A stretch of DNA of 64,000 nucleotides, from assembly GCA_963746805.1 (NCBI GenBank), contig CAVVCQ010000008.1, positions 124,001 to 188,000 of the forward strand. Reading direction: 5' to 3'. Position 1 is the stretch's first letter; each line of letters begins with the position of its first letter. The notes under the pieces were generated by a model. It worked only from the letters and a program-made list of their open reading frames with translations, made no database searches and was not told the origin of the DNA. A program made the translations under genes and the position numbers. Positions 16,119 through 25,265 of the stretch are shown here, piece after piece. This DNA is from DATHTC01 sp963746805 (GTDB taxonomy: Bacteria > Actinomycetota > Thermoleophilia > Gaiellales > Gaiellaceae).

Positions 16119-17174
16119 CTAGTACCGGCGCCCGTTGCGCGAGCGGGGCCGCGCACGGGCCGAGCGGTGGATCGCCTCGAACTCCTCGAGACTCCGGCCG
16201 GACCCGACCGCGACGCATGTGAGCGGCGACTCGGCGAGGTGCACCGGCATCTGCGTCTCGCGCCGGAGGCGCTCGTCGAGGCTCGAGAGGAGGGCGCCGC
16301 CGCCGGCGAGCACGATGCCGCGGTCCATGATGTCCGCGGCCAGCTCGGGCGGGGTCTTGTCGAGCGTCGACTTGATCGCGTCGACGATCTGCGAGACGGG
16401 CTCGTCGAGCGCGCGGCGGATCTCCTCGGAGGAGAGGATGACCGTCTTCGGGAGGCCGGTGAGCATGTCCCGGCCGCGCACCTCGGCGTGCACCTCCTCC
16501 TTCATGTCGTAGGCGCTGCCGATCTCGAGCTTGACCTCCTCGGCCGTCTGCTGGCCGATCAGGAGCTTGTACTCGCGCTTGATGTGGTTGACGATCGCCT
16601 CGTCCATCTCGTCGCCGCCGACGCGCAGCGACTGCGAGACGACGATCCCGCCGAGCGAGATCACGGCGACCTCGGTGGTGCCGCCGCCGATGTCCACGAT
16701 CATGTTCCCGGTCGGCTCGGCCACGGGCAGACCGGCGCCGATCGCGGCGGCCATCGGCTCTTCGATGAGGTACGCCTGGCGCGCCCCGGCGGAGAGCGTC
16801 GCCTCCTCGACCGCGCGCTTCTCCACGCCCGTCACGCCCGAGGGGACGCAGACGACGACGCGCGGGTGCGCGAAGCGGTGCTGGTGGACCTTCTGGATGA
16901 AGTGCCGGAGCATCTGCTCGGTGACGTCGAAGTCGGCGATGACGCCGTCCTTCAGCGGGCGAATCGCCTGGATCGTCCCCGGGGTGCGGCCGAGCATCCG
17001 CTTCGCCTCGACCCCGACCGCGTGCACCTCACCCGTGCGCTGGTCGATCGCGACGACACTGGGCTCGGACAGGACGATGCCGCGCCCGCGCACGTAGACG
17101 AGCGTGTTGGCGGTGCCGAGGTCCACGGCCATGTCGCGGCCGCCGAAGCCGGTCAGAGAGGAGAAGACGCCCAC
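16119..17174 (-). CDS. mreB: Actin-like cell-shape protein MreB
   Basis: 351 residues, normal MreB length. Actin-fold phosphate and adenosine motifs: VDLGTANTLVYVRGRGIVL, MIVDIGGGTTEVAVISLGG and GIVLAGGGALL. Forms membrane-bound filaments that orient RodA/PBP2 wall synthesis. GTG 17174 is preceded by TAGACT ten bases upstream. The C-terminal tail is Arg-rich (SARARPRSRNGRRY), longer and more basic than in E. coli MreB. Maf lies 24 nt upstream on the same strand. Confidence 0.97.
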   Translation of the reverse strand: MGVFSSLTGFGGRDMAVDLGTANTLVYVRGRGIVLSEPSVVAIDQRTGEVHAVGVEAKRMLGRTPGTIQAIRPLKDGVIADFDVTEQMLRHFIQKVHQHRFAHPRVVVCVPSGVTGVEKRAVEEATLSAGARQAYLIEEPMAAAIGAGLPVAEPTGNMIVDIGGGTTEVAVISLGGIVVSQSLRVGGDEMDEAIVNHIKREYKLLIGQQTAEEVKLEIGSAYDMKEEVHAEVRGRDMLTGLPKTVILSSEEIRRALDEPVSQIVDAIKSTLDKTPPELAADIMDRGIVLAGGGALLSSLDERLRRETQMPVHLAESPLTCVAVGSGRSLEEFEAIHRSARARPRSRNGRRY

Positions 17175-17198
17175 GGGCTGGTCGAGTCTAGCCTGCGC

Positions 17199-17792
17199 CT
17201 AGCCGAAACCGTAGGTGCCGCCGAAGCGCTCGGCCAGCAGGCGGACGAGGAGCGCGGCCGGGAGCCCGACGACGTTCAGGTAGTCGCCGTCGACGCGCTC
17301 GACGAGGCTCGCGCCGACGCCCTGGATCGCGTACGCGCCGGCCCGGCCCTCCCACTCCCGCGTCGCGAGGTAGGCGGCGAGGTCGCGCGGCGTGAGCGGA
17401 CGGAAGGTCACGCGCGTCACCTCCGGCTCCACGTGCTCCCACCCGGGCGTGAGCAGGCAGAGGCCCGAGACCACGAGGTGGGTCCGGCCCGCGAGCCGCT
17501 CGAGCATCCGCTCCGCGTCGCCCTCGCCCTCCGGCTTGCCGAAGACGTCGCCGTCGAGTGCCACGGCCGTGTCGACGCCGAGAACCGGCCGGTCGCCCGC
17601 CTCCGATGCGACGGAGCGCGCCTTGCCGCGCGCGTGGAGCTGCACGAGCTCGTGTGCGTCGGCGCCGGGCGGGTCGTGCTCCTCGTAGAAGGGCGCGACC
17701 ACGTCGAACGGGATCCCCAGTTGCTCGAGGATCGCGCGGCGCTGCGGCGAGGTCGAGGCGAGGAGCAGCGGAGGCGCGGGCGGCGCGGACAC
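17199..17792 (-). CDS. maf: Maf-family nucleotide pyrophosphatase
   Basis: 197 residues. Hydrolyses dTTP, UTP or modified nucleotides to monophosphates, acting as a housecleaning enzyme. Conserved segments: LLLASTSPQRRAILEQLGI, HARGKARSV, VLGVDTAVALDGDVFGKP, and near the end GRAGAYAIQGVGASLVERVDGDYLNVVGLP. GTG 17792 lies two bases after the stop of the methyltransferase gene. Next to mreB, the classical maf-mreB neighbourhood. Substrate subclass cannot be fixed from sequence alone. Confidence 0.92.
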   Translation of the reverse strand: MSAPPAPPLLLASTSPQRRAILEQLGIPFDVVAPFYEEHDPPGADAHELVQLHARGKARSVASEAGDRPVLGVDTAVALDGDVFGKPEGEGDAERMLERLAGRTHLVVSGLCLLTPGWEHVEPEVTRVTFRPLTPRDLAAYLATREWEGRAGAYAIQGVGASLVERVDGDYLNVVGLPAALLVRLLAERFGGTYGFG

Positions 17793-17794
17793 GG

Positions 17795-18568
17795 TCAGGC
17801 CCGCTTCCGCGCCTTCCAGATCTCCTCGATCGGCCACTTCGTCGCCCACTCGTCGTTCGCCCACGGGTACCGCGACGTCGCGCCCTCGGGGCGGTAGACC
17901 TCGACGTAGTCCTCGACCTCGAAGCCGTTGGCGCGGAGCAGCCGGACCATGTCGCCGAACCCGAGATGGAAGCTCACGCCCTCGTCCTCGGCGGGCCAGT
18001 CGATCCGATGGAGCCCGCGGTACGGACGGGCCAGCGTGACGTCGATCCGCTCCTCGTCCGGAGAGCAGAGGATCGAGAGGCTCGAGTTGGCGAGGAAGAT
18101 CAGCCGCCCGCCCGGGCGCAGCAGCCGCGCCGCCTCCGGGATCCAGCGGTACGGATCGCACCAGATCGAGGCGCCGTACTCCGAGAACGCGAGGTCGAAG
18201 GCCGCGTCGGGGAGCGGCACGTCCTCGGCGCTCGCCTCGACGAGCGGGAACTCGAGCCCGTGCTCGCGCTGAAGCCGCCGCGCCGTCTCGAGCTGGGCCG
18301 GAGTGACGTCGATCCCGACCGGCCGGGCGCCGCGGCGCGCGAACCAGGCGGAGAAGTAGGCCGTGCCGCACCCGAGCTCGACGACGTCCGCGCCGTCCAG
18401 CTCGACGTCGGCGAGCGCCCCGAGATCGGCCTCCTTGACGCCGTAGATGCCCCAGTCGATCTCGTCGCTGGCCCAGGCGCGCTCGCCGGAGGCGACGTAG
18501 TCCGCGGCCTCGCGCGTCCAGAGCTCGCGGTTGCGCTCCGCGTGGCTGCTGAGCTCAGACGAGCCCAT
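17795..18568 (-). CDS. Class I SAM-dependent methyltransferase
   Basis: 257 residues. The SAM-binding glycine motif VVELGCGTAYFSAWFARRG, acidic ribose-binding GIDVT after strand 2, and LPDAAFDLAFSEYGASIWCD at motif II/III identify a class I methyltransferase of the UbiE/type 11 kind. The C-terminal cap (YPWANDEWATKWPIEEIWKA) is Trp-rich. Substrate unknown. The first 14 nt overlap the end of ndk and the stop is 2 nt before maf, so it belongs to the same operon. Confidence 0.88.
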   Translation of the reverse strand: MGSSELSSHAERNRELWTREAADYVASGERAWASDEIDWGIYGVKEADLGALADVELDGADVVELGCGTAYFSAWFARRGARPVGIDVTPAQLETARRLQREHGLEFPLVEASAEDVPLPDAAFDLAFSEYGASIWCDPYRWIPEAARLLRPGGRLIFLANSSLSILCSPDEERIDVTLARPYRGLHRIDWPAEDEGVSFHLGFGDMVRLLRANGFEVEDYVEVYRPEGATSRYPWANDEWATKWPIEEIWKARKRA

Positions 18569-18971
18569 CGGGGAAGAACAGCGCGAGCTCGCGCTTCGCG
18601 CTGGCCTTCGAGTCCGAGCCGTGCACCACGTTGAACGAGAGCTCGGTGGCGTAGTCGCCGCGGATCGTCCCGGGCGCCGAGTCGAGCGGGTTCGTCGCGC
18701 CCATCATCGTGCGGACGACCGAGATCGCCGACTCGCCCTCGATCGCGAGCGCCATCGTCGGGCCCGAGGTGATGAACGAGACGAGGTCGCCGTAGAAGGG
18801 CTTCCCCTTGTGCTCGGCGTAGTGCTGGCCGGCGAGCTGACGCGAGATCTTCAGCAACCTCGCACCCCGGAGGGTGAGGCCGCGGCGCTCGAAGCGCGCG
18901 ATGAGCTCGCCGCAGATCCCGCGGCGGACGGCGTCGGGCTTCAGCAGGACGAGGGTGCGCTCGGTGGCCAT
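18555..18971 (-). CDS. ndk: Nucleoside diphosphate kinase
   Basis: 138 residues, standard length. Transfers the gamma-phosphate of ATP to nucleoside diphosphates through phospho-His117 in NVVHGSDS. The start MATERTLVLLKPDAVRRG and the motif GATNPLDSAPGTIRGDY are diagnostic. TACGAT lies ten bases upstream of the ATG. Overlaps the following methyltransferase by 14 nt. Confidence 0.98.
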   Translation of the reverse strand: MATERTLVLLKPDAVRRGICGELIARFERRGLTLRGARLLKISRQLAGQHYAEHKGKPFYGDLVSFITSGPTMALAIEGESAISVVRTMMGATNPLDSAPGTIRGDYATELSFNVVHGSDSKASAKRELALFFPDGLV

Positions 18972-18993
18972 GCGGCCGCCGATCGTACCGGCA

Positions 18994-19572
18994 TCACTGA
19001 GCGGCGCGGCGGTCCCGCCGTTGCGGGCGCTGAGCCTGAGCCGCCGGCGGCCGCTGGGCCTCCGGCTCCCACGCGTCGACGCGGATCGCCGTGGGTGTGT
19101 CGACGGGCGTCTCGCAGTACGGGCACACCTGCCACAGCGCCTCGAGCGGCGCCTTGCAGGTGACGCAGGCCTGCTTCAGCTTCGTCGTGCAGACGGGGCA
19201 CACGAGGTACGTCGCCTCGACCTCGGCGCGGCAGACCGGGCAGTGCAGGTCGCGCCGCGCGAGCCGCTCCTCCATCGCCTTGATCTCGAGCTCGCGCTCG
19301 CGCACCTCCTCGAGGTACTCCGGCGGGCGGAAGAACATGTAGATGACCGGCCCGAGGAACGGCGGCACGATCCCGAGCACGACCGCCATCGCGATCATCC
19401 ACGGGTCCTCGATCCGGCGGCGCGCGTCCTTGTAGACCCAGTAGGCGGTCGCGGCCCAGAACACGACGACGAAGAACAGCGTCAGGTTCCGGACGAGCAG
19501 CCACGTGCCCGAGTCGAAGAAGTCGTTCACGTCGCCGAAGAGGGAGTCGTCGGCCGCGAGGAGGGGGCTCAT
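18994..19572 (-). CDS. Membrane protein with double zinc ribbon
   Basis: 192 residues. Two membrane helices (about 25-46 and 58-81) separated by WVYKDARRRIEDPW, then a charged helix and four CxxC knuckles (111-114, 125-128, 136-139, 150-153) that form two zinc ribbons facing the cytosol, then a Pro/Gln/Arg tail. Function not known; the topology suggests a membrane-tethered adaptor binding protein or nucleic acid. ATG 19572 overlaps the stop of the 37-residue membrane peptide as ATGA, so the two are coupled and may form a complex. Confidence 0.85.
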   Translation of the reverse strand: MSPLLAADDSLFGDVNDFFDSGTWLLVRNLTLFFVVVFWAATAYWVYKDARRRIEDPWMIAMAVVLGIVPPFLGPVIYMFFRPPEYLEEVRERELEIKAMEERLARRDLHCPVCRAEVEATYLVCPVCTTKLKQACVTCKAPLEALWQVCPYCETPVDTPTAIRVDAWEPEAQRPPAAQAQRPQRRDRRAAQ

Positions 19573-19682
19573 AGCAGCAGTTTTCCGATCAGGTAACCCG
19601 CGGCGAAGGACACGGCGACGATCGCCAGGACCAGGAACGTTGCGAATGCGAAGACGCTGAGGCGTTCACCGACCTTCGTCAT
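19569..19682 (-). CDS. 37-residue single-pass membrane peptide, coupled to folC and the zinc-ribbon protein
   Basis: A small gene fitting exactly between two others: its ATG (19682) overlaps the folC stop as ATGA, and its TGA overlaps the ATG of the zinc-ribbon gene in the same way. The product starts MTKVGERLSVF, continues with about 20 hydrophobic residues (AFATFLVLAIVAVSFAAGY) and ends LIGKLLL. Both junctions being four-base coupled overlaps, with no room for anything else, is strong evidence for translation. Function unknown; likely a membrane partner of the two-helix zinc-ribbon protein. Confidence 0.8.
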   Translation of the reverse strand: MTKVGERLSVFAFATFLVLAIVAVSFAAGYLIGKLLL

Positions 19683-20752
19683 GGTACTGCCGACTCCTCT
19701 CGGGCGAGGTCCGCGAGGAGGTAGAGCGAGCCGGTGACGAGCACGCGGCGGTCGAGGACGCGTGCGCGGGCGAGCGCGGCGGCCGGGCCGGGCACGGCCT
19801 CGACCCTGGGGAAGTGGCGGCGCGCGGCCTCGGCGAGCTCGTCGGCGGCGAGCGCGCGCGGGTTCTCCGACGCGGTCGCGACGAACGTGTCACCGAGCCG
19901 AGCCAGCTCGTGGAGGATCGCGTCGGCGTCCTTGTCGCGAAGGATCGACGCGACCACGACGTAGGGGCCGTCCGGCTCGAGCCGGTCGGCGAGCCAGCGG
20001 GCGCCGGCGGGGTTGTGCGCGCCGTCGCGCACCTCGTCGCCGCGCCGCTCGAGCCGGCCGGCGAGCATCGGCGCCGCGACGGACGGCGGCTCGTGGCCGA
20101 GGAAGGCGGCCGCGGCCTCGCGGGCGCCGCCGATGAGGACGTCGGCGCCGGATGGGACGAGCGCGCGATGCCGGTCGTCCGGGAGCACGACCGTCCCCGC
20201 CGCCTGCGCGACTGCGAGCTTCTCGCGCGCGATCTGCTCCTCGGTGTCCCCGAGCACCTCGGTGTGCTCGAGGGACACGTTGGTCAGGAGGACGACCTCG
20301 GCGTCGAGGACGTTCGTCGCGTCGAGCCGGCCCCCGAGCCCCGCCTCGACGGCGGCGGCCTCCACCCCGGCCTCCGCGAACGCGGCGAACGCGGCCGCCG
20401 TCAGCACCTCGAACTGCGTCGCCCCGACCTCGACGGCCGCCGTCTGCACTCGGGCCACGGCTCGCTCGAAGTCGGCCTCGTCTCCGTCGATGCGGATCCG
20501 CTCGCTCCACCCACGGACGTGCGGCGAGAGGTACGCCCCGGTGCGAAGGCCGTCGGCGAGCAGGTGGGCCTCGATCGTCCGCGTCGCCGTGGACTTCCCG
20601 TTCGTGCCGACGACGTGGACGGCCCGGAAGGTGCGCTGCGGGTCGTCGAGCGCCGCCAGCAGCGCGTGCATCCGGTCGAGCCCGAACTCCTCCGGCCAGG
20701 GGGAGAGCGCCGCGACCCACGCGGTCGCCGTCGCCCCCGCGGTCTCAGCCAA
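19679..20752 (-). CDS. folC: Folylpolyglutamate synthase / dihydrofolate synthase
   Basis: Adds glutamate to dihydropteroate or folates in an ATP-dependent reaction. 357 residues, shorter than the usual 400-450. Mur-ligase P-loop VGTNGKSTATRTIEAHL (about residue 48), SPHVRGWSERIRIDG, GLGGRLDATNVLDAEVVLLTNVSLEHTEVLG and the C-terminal DGAHNPAGARWLADRL. The shortening lies before DGAHNP and looks like a compact lineage form, not a break. It starts within the last 8 nt of valS, as in many actinobacteria. Confidence 0.93.
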   Translation of the reverse strand: MAETAGATATAWVAALSPWPEEFGLDRMHALLAALDDPQRTFRAVHVVGTNGKSTATRTIEAHLLADGLRTGAYLSPHVRGWSERIRIDGDEADFERAVARVQTAAVEVGATQFEVLTAAAFAAFAEAGVEAAAVEAGLGGRLDATNVLDAEVVLLTNVSLEHTEVLGDTEEQIAREKLAVAQAAGTVVLPDDRHRALVPSGADVLIGGAREAAAAFLGHEPPSVAAPMLAGRLERRGDEVRDGAHNPAGARWLADRLEPDGPYVVVASILRDKDADAILHELARLGDTFVATASENPRALAADELAEAARRHFPRVEAVPGPAAALARARVLDRRVLVTGSLYLLADLAREESAVP

Positions 20753-23159
20753 GCGCGTCGAGCTCGCGCCGGTAGCGCTCGAGCTTCCCGCGCTCCGCCT
20801 CGACGACCTCCGCGGGCGCGTTGGCGACGAAGCGGTCGTTCGCGAGCATCTTCTCGGCGCGGGCGATCTCGTTGCGGAGGCGGTCGCGCTCGGCGTCGAC
20901 GTTGCCGTTCACCTTCACCCGGTCGGGACGGACGACCGCGTCGAAGATCCGGCGGTCGTCGCCGTCGAGGTCGACGAGGACGCCGCTGCGGCGGAAGGTG
21001 GCGGCCGCCTCCTGCGCGCGCACGAGCGCGTCCGCGTCGCCCGCGAATCGGTCATCCGGCTCGGGCCACGGCGAGACGATCAGGCGCTCCCTGCGGGCCG
21101 GGAGGTTGCTCCAGAGCTCCTCGGTCACGTGCGGCATCACCGGGTGGAGAAGCGCCAGCAGGCGCTCGAGCGCGACGAGCGCGGTCGCGACGGCGTCGGC
21201 GTCGTCCTCGCGCAGCCGCGGCTTGATCGCCTCGGCGTACCAGTCGCAGAAGTCGTCGAAGGTCAGGTGGTAGAGCGCCTGCACGGCCGGCGAGAACTCG
21301 AACGCCGCCCAGTGCTGCTCCACCTCGGCGCGGACGGCGTCGATGCGGGCGAGGATCCACCGCTCCTCGAGGTCGCGCGGCCGCAGCTCGGGGGTGGCGC
21401 CCTCCGCGTGCGAGAGCACGAGCCGCGCCACGTTCCACAGCTTGTTCGCGAGCTTGCGCCCCTCCTCGATCGCGCCCTCGGAGAAGCGCACGTCCTGCGT
21501 CGACGAGATCTTCAGCAGGCCGTAGCGCGTCGCGTCGGCGCCGTGCGCGTCGATCACGTCGAGCGGGTCGATGCCGGTGCCGAGGCTCTTCGACATCCGC
21601 CGCCCGTCCGGCGCGAGGATGGTCGACGTGATGATCACGTCGTGGAACGGGAGGTCGCCCATGAGCTCGAGCCCCGACCAGATCATGCGGTTCTCCCAGA
21701 GGCGGATGATCTCGCGCGCGGTGACGTTGACGTCGCCCGGGTAGTAGCGGCCGAGCTCCGGCGTGTCCTCGGGCCAGCCGAGCGTCGCGAACGGCCAGAG
21801 CGCCGAGGAGAACCAGGTGTCGAGCACGTCCGGGTCGCGCTCGATCTCGGTCGAGCCGCACTCGGCGCAGGCATCGGGCGGCGGCCAGGCGCAGGTGACG
21901 TGGCCGTCCGGGCAGTACCAGAGCGGGAGCTGGTGGCCCCACCAGAGCTGGCGCGAGACGTTCCAGTCCGGGATCTCCTCGAACGAGCGGATCGCGAACT
22001 GGTGCTGCGACTCGGGGTGGAAGCGGACGCGGCGCTCCCGCAGGGCTGCGAGCGCCGGCTTGCGCGGCTCGTCCATGGCGACCCACCACTGGAGCGAGAC
22101 GAGCGGCTCGATCCGCGTGTGGCAGCGCTCGCACGTGCCGACCGCGTGCCGGTAGTGCTCGCGCTTCTCCAGGCGGTCGTGCTCCTTCAGCCACGCGACC
22201 ACGGCCTCGTCGGCCTCCTGCTGCGTCGTGCCCACGAGGTCGCCGGCCCCCTCGTTCATGCGCCCGTCGAGGCCGATCACGGTGAGCGTCGGCAGCCCGT
22301 GGTCGCGCCCGATCTCGAAGTCCGTCGGGTCATGGCCGGGCGTGATCTTCAGCGCGCCCGTCCCGAACGCGGGGTCGACGCGCTCGTCGGCGATGACCGG
22401 CACGGCGCGCTCGGTGTACGGGACGACGACCTGCTTCCCGATCGCGTCCCGGTAGCGCTCGTCGCCGGGGTGCACTGCCACGGCGACGTCGGCGAGGATC
22501 GTCGCCGGCCGCACGGTCGCGATCGTGACGTGGCCGGAGCCGTCCGTGAACGGGTAGCGCGCGTACGTGAGCGTGTCGTCCATCTCCTCGTGGACGACCT
22601 CGAGGTCGGAGATCGCGGTCTCGTGGAAGGGGCACCAGTTGACGATCCGGTTCGCGCGGTAGACCCAGCCGCGGTCCCACAGGTGGACGAAGAACCGCAT
22701 CACGGCCTCGATGTAGGCGTCGTCCATCGTGAACCGCTCGCGGTCGTACGCGAGCGACGCGCCGAGGCGGCGGTACTGGCCCATGATCGTGCGGCCGGTG
22801 CGCTCGAGGTGCTCCCAGACCCGCGCGACGAACGCTTCGCGGCCGAGCTCCTTGCGCGACGTCCCCTCGCGCGCGAGCTCCTTCTCCATGACGTTCTGCG
22901 TCGAGATCCCCGCGTGGTCGTAGCCGGGCTGCCAGAGCGTGTCGAAGCCCCGCATCCGGTGCCAGCGGATGAGCACGTCCTGGATCGAGCCGTTGAGCGC
23001 GTGGCCCATGTGGAGCGCGCCGGTGACGTTCGGCGGCGGGACCGCGATCACGAACGTGCCGTCGCGCCTTGCCCCGGCGCCGGCGCGGTAGAGGCCCTCC
23101 TCCTCCCACGTGCGCTGCCAGCGCTCCTCCACGCCTCTCGGCTCGTACCGTGCATCCAT
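20745..23159 (-). CDS. valS: Valyl-tRNA synthetase
   Basis: 804 residues, class I synthetase. HIGH motif PPPNVTGALHMGHAL (about 41-55), Val-specific editing domain, zinc-type cysteines (CAECGST), WFSSALWPFATLGWPEDT and the KMSKS equivalent RRMSKSLGTG. The C-terminal helical arm (AEVVEAERGKLERYRRELDA) is the tRNA-binding coiled coil. ATG 23159 has a good -10-like TAGAAT nine bases upstream and no strong ribosome site. First gene of the valS-folC-ndk-mre run. Confidence 0.97.
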   Translation of the reverse strand: MDARYEPRGVEERWQRTWEEEGLYRAGAGARRDGTFVIAVPPPNVTGALHMGHALNGSIQDVLIRWHRMRGFDTLWQPGYDHAGISTQNVMEKELAREGTSRKELGREAFVARVWEHLERTGRTIMGQYRRLGASLAYDRERFTMDDAYIEAVMRFFVHLWDRGWVYRANRIVNWCPFHETAISDLEVVHEEMDDTLTYARYPFTDGSGHVTIATVRPATILADVAVAVHPGDERYRDAIGKQVVVPYTERAVPVIADERVDPAFGTGALKITPGHDPTDFEIGRDHGLPTLTVIGLDGRMNEGAGDLVGTTQQEADEAVVAWLKEHDRLEKREHYRHAVGTCERCHTRIEPLVSLQWWVAMDEPRKPALAALRERRVRFHPESQHQFAIRSFEEIPDWNVSRQLWWGHQLPLWYCPDGHVTCAWPPPDACAECGSTEIERDPDVLDTWFSSALWPFATLGWPEDTPELGRYYPGDVNVTAREIIRLWENRMIWSGLELMGDLPFHDVIITSTILAPDGRRMSKSLGTGIDPLDVIDAHGADATRYGLLKISSTQDVRFSEGAIEEGRKLANKLWNVARLVLSHAEGATPELRPRDLEERWILARIDAVRAEVEQHWAAFEFSPAVQALYHLTFDDFCDWYAEAIKPRLREDDADAVATALVALERLLALLHPVMPHVTEELWSNLPARRERLIVSPWPEPDDRFAGDADALVRAQEAAATFRRSGVLVDLDGDDRRIFDAVVRPDRVKVNGNVDAERDRLRNEIARAEKMLANDRFVANAPAEVVEAERGKLERYRRELDALG

Positions 23160-23238
23160 GGGACGGCCATTCTACGGCGGCGTTGTTTCCGACCCGCGCC
23201 TCGTGGATACTCACACCCGTCCACCCGCAGGAGGTTCC

Positions 23239-23337
23239 GTGCGTCTCAGGCTCGCACTGCTGCTCGGCTCGTCGATCGGGCTCGCGCTCGTCGCCGCCGG
23301 CATTAAGGCCGGCAAGTTCGTCGTCGAGGCGCTCTAG
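23239..23337 (+). CDS. Putative 32-residue membrane peptide
   Basis: GTG 23239 is preceded by AGGAGG with a 4-nt spacer. The product (VRLRLALLLGSSIGLALV, then AAGIKAGKFVVEAL) has a basic N terminus and one hydrophobic helix, and its TAG is 4 nt before the convergent clpX stop. TTGTTT and GGATAC at about 23184-23211 could be -35 and -10 boxes (16-nt spacer). It is the only plus-strand gene within a long minus-strand block. Function unknown; the good ribosome site is the main support. Confidence 0.5.
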   Translation: MRLRLALLLGSSIGLALVAAGIKAGKFVVEAL

Positions 23338-23341
23338 GCCG

Positions 23342-24616
<1,275 letters not shown>

Positions 24617-24626
24617 GTCTCTCCTT

Positions 24627-25265
24627 TTACCCCGAAATCGCTGCGCCGCCTACCCCTTGGCGGTGCTCGATGACGTTGTCGATGATCCCGTAGTCGCGGG
24701 CCTCCTGCGCCGTCATGAAGTAGTCGCGCTCCATGTCCTTCGCCACTTCCTCGACCGGCTTGCCGCTGTGGTTGGCGATGATCTCCTCCAGTCGGCGCTT
24801 CAGGTTCAGTGTCTCACGCGCGGCGATCTCGATGTCGGTCGCCTGACCCTGGAAGCCGCCGGAGACCTGGTGGATGAGGATCTTCGAGTTCGGCGTCGCC
24901 ATCCGCTTTCCCGCCGCGCCCGCCGCGAGCAGCAGCGCGCCCATCGACATCGCGATCCCGACGCAGATCGTCTGCACGTCCGGACGGATGTACTGCATGG
25001 TGTCGTAGATAGCCAGGCCCGCGTAGACCGAACCGCCCGGCGAGTTGATGTAGATCGAGATGTCCTTGTCGGGGTCCTCGGACTCGAGGTGCAGCAGCTG
25101 CGCGATGATCAGGTTCGCGATCTGGTCGTCGACGGGCGTCCCCAGGAACACGATGCGCTCGTTGAGCAGCCGCGAGTAGATGTCGAACGAGCGCTCGCCG
25201 CGCGAGGTCTGCTCGATCACCATCGGGATCAGCGGGCTGTTACGAGGGGTGAAGCGGGCTTCCAT
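24627..25265 (-). CDS. clpP: ATP-dependent Clp protease proteolytic subunit ClpP
   Basis: 212 residues. Catalytic serine in GIAMSMGALLLAAG, histidine in NSKILIHQVSGGFQGQATDIEI, aspartate in the following helix region; N-terminal axial loop from TSRGERSFDIYSRLL. ATG 25265 shares one base with the trigger factor stop (TGATG), so translation is coupled. A single clpP copy is seen here, whereas many actinobacteria carry two in tandem. Confidence 0.97.
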   Translation of the reverse strand: MEARFTPRNSPLIPMVIEQTSRGERSFDIYSRLLNERIVFLGTPVDDQIANLIIAQLLHLESEDPDKDISIYINSPGGSVYAGLAIYDTMQYIRPDVQTICVGIAMSMGALLLAAGAAGKRMATPNSKILIHQVSGGFQGQATDIEIAARETLNLKRRLEEIIANHSGKPVEEVAKDMERDYFMTAQEARDYGIIDNVIEHRQGVGGAAISG

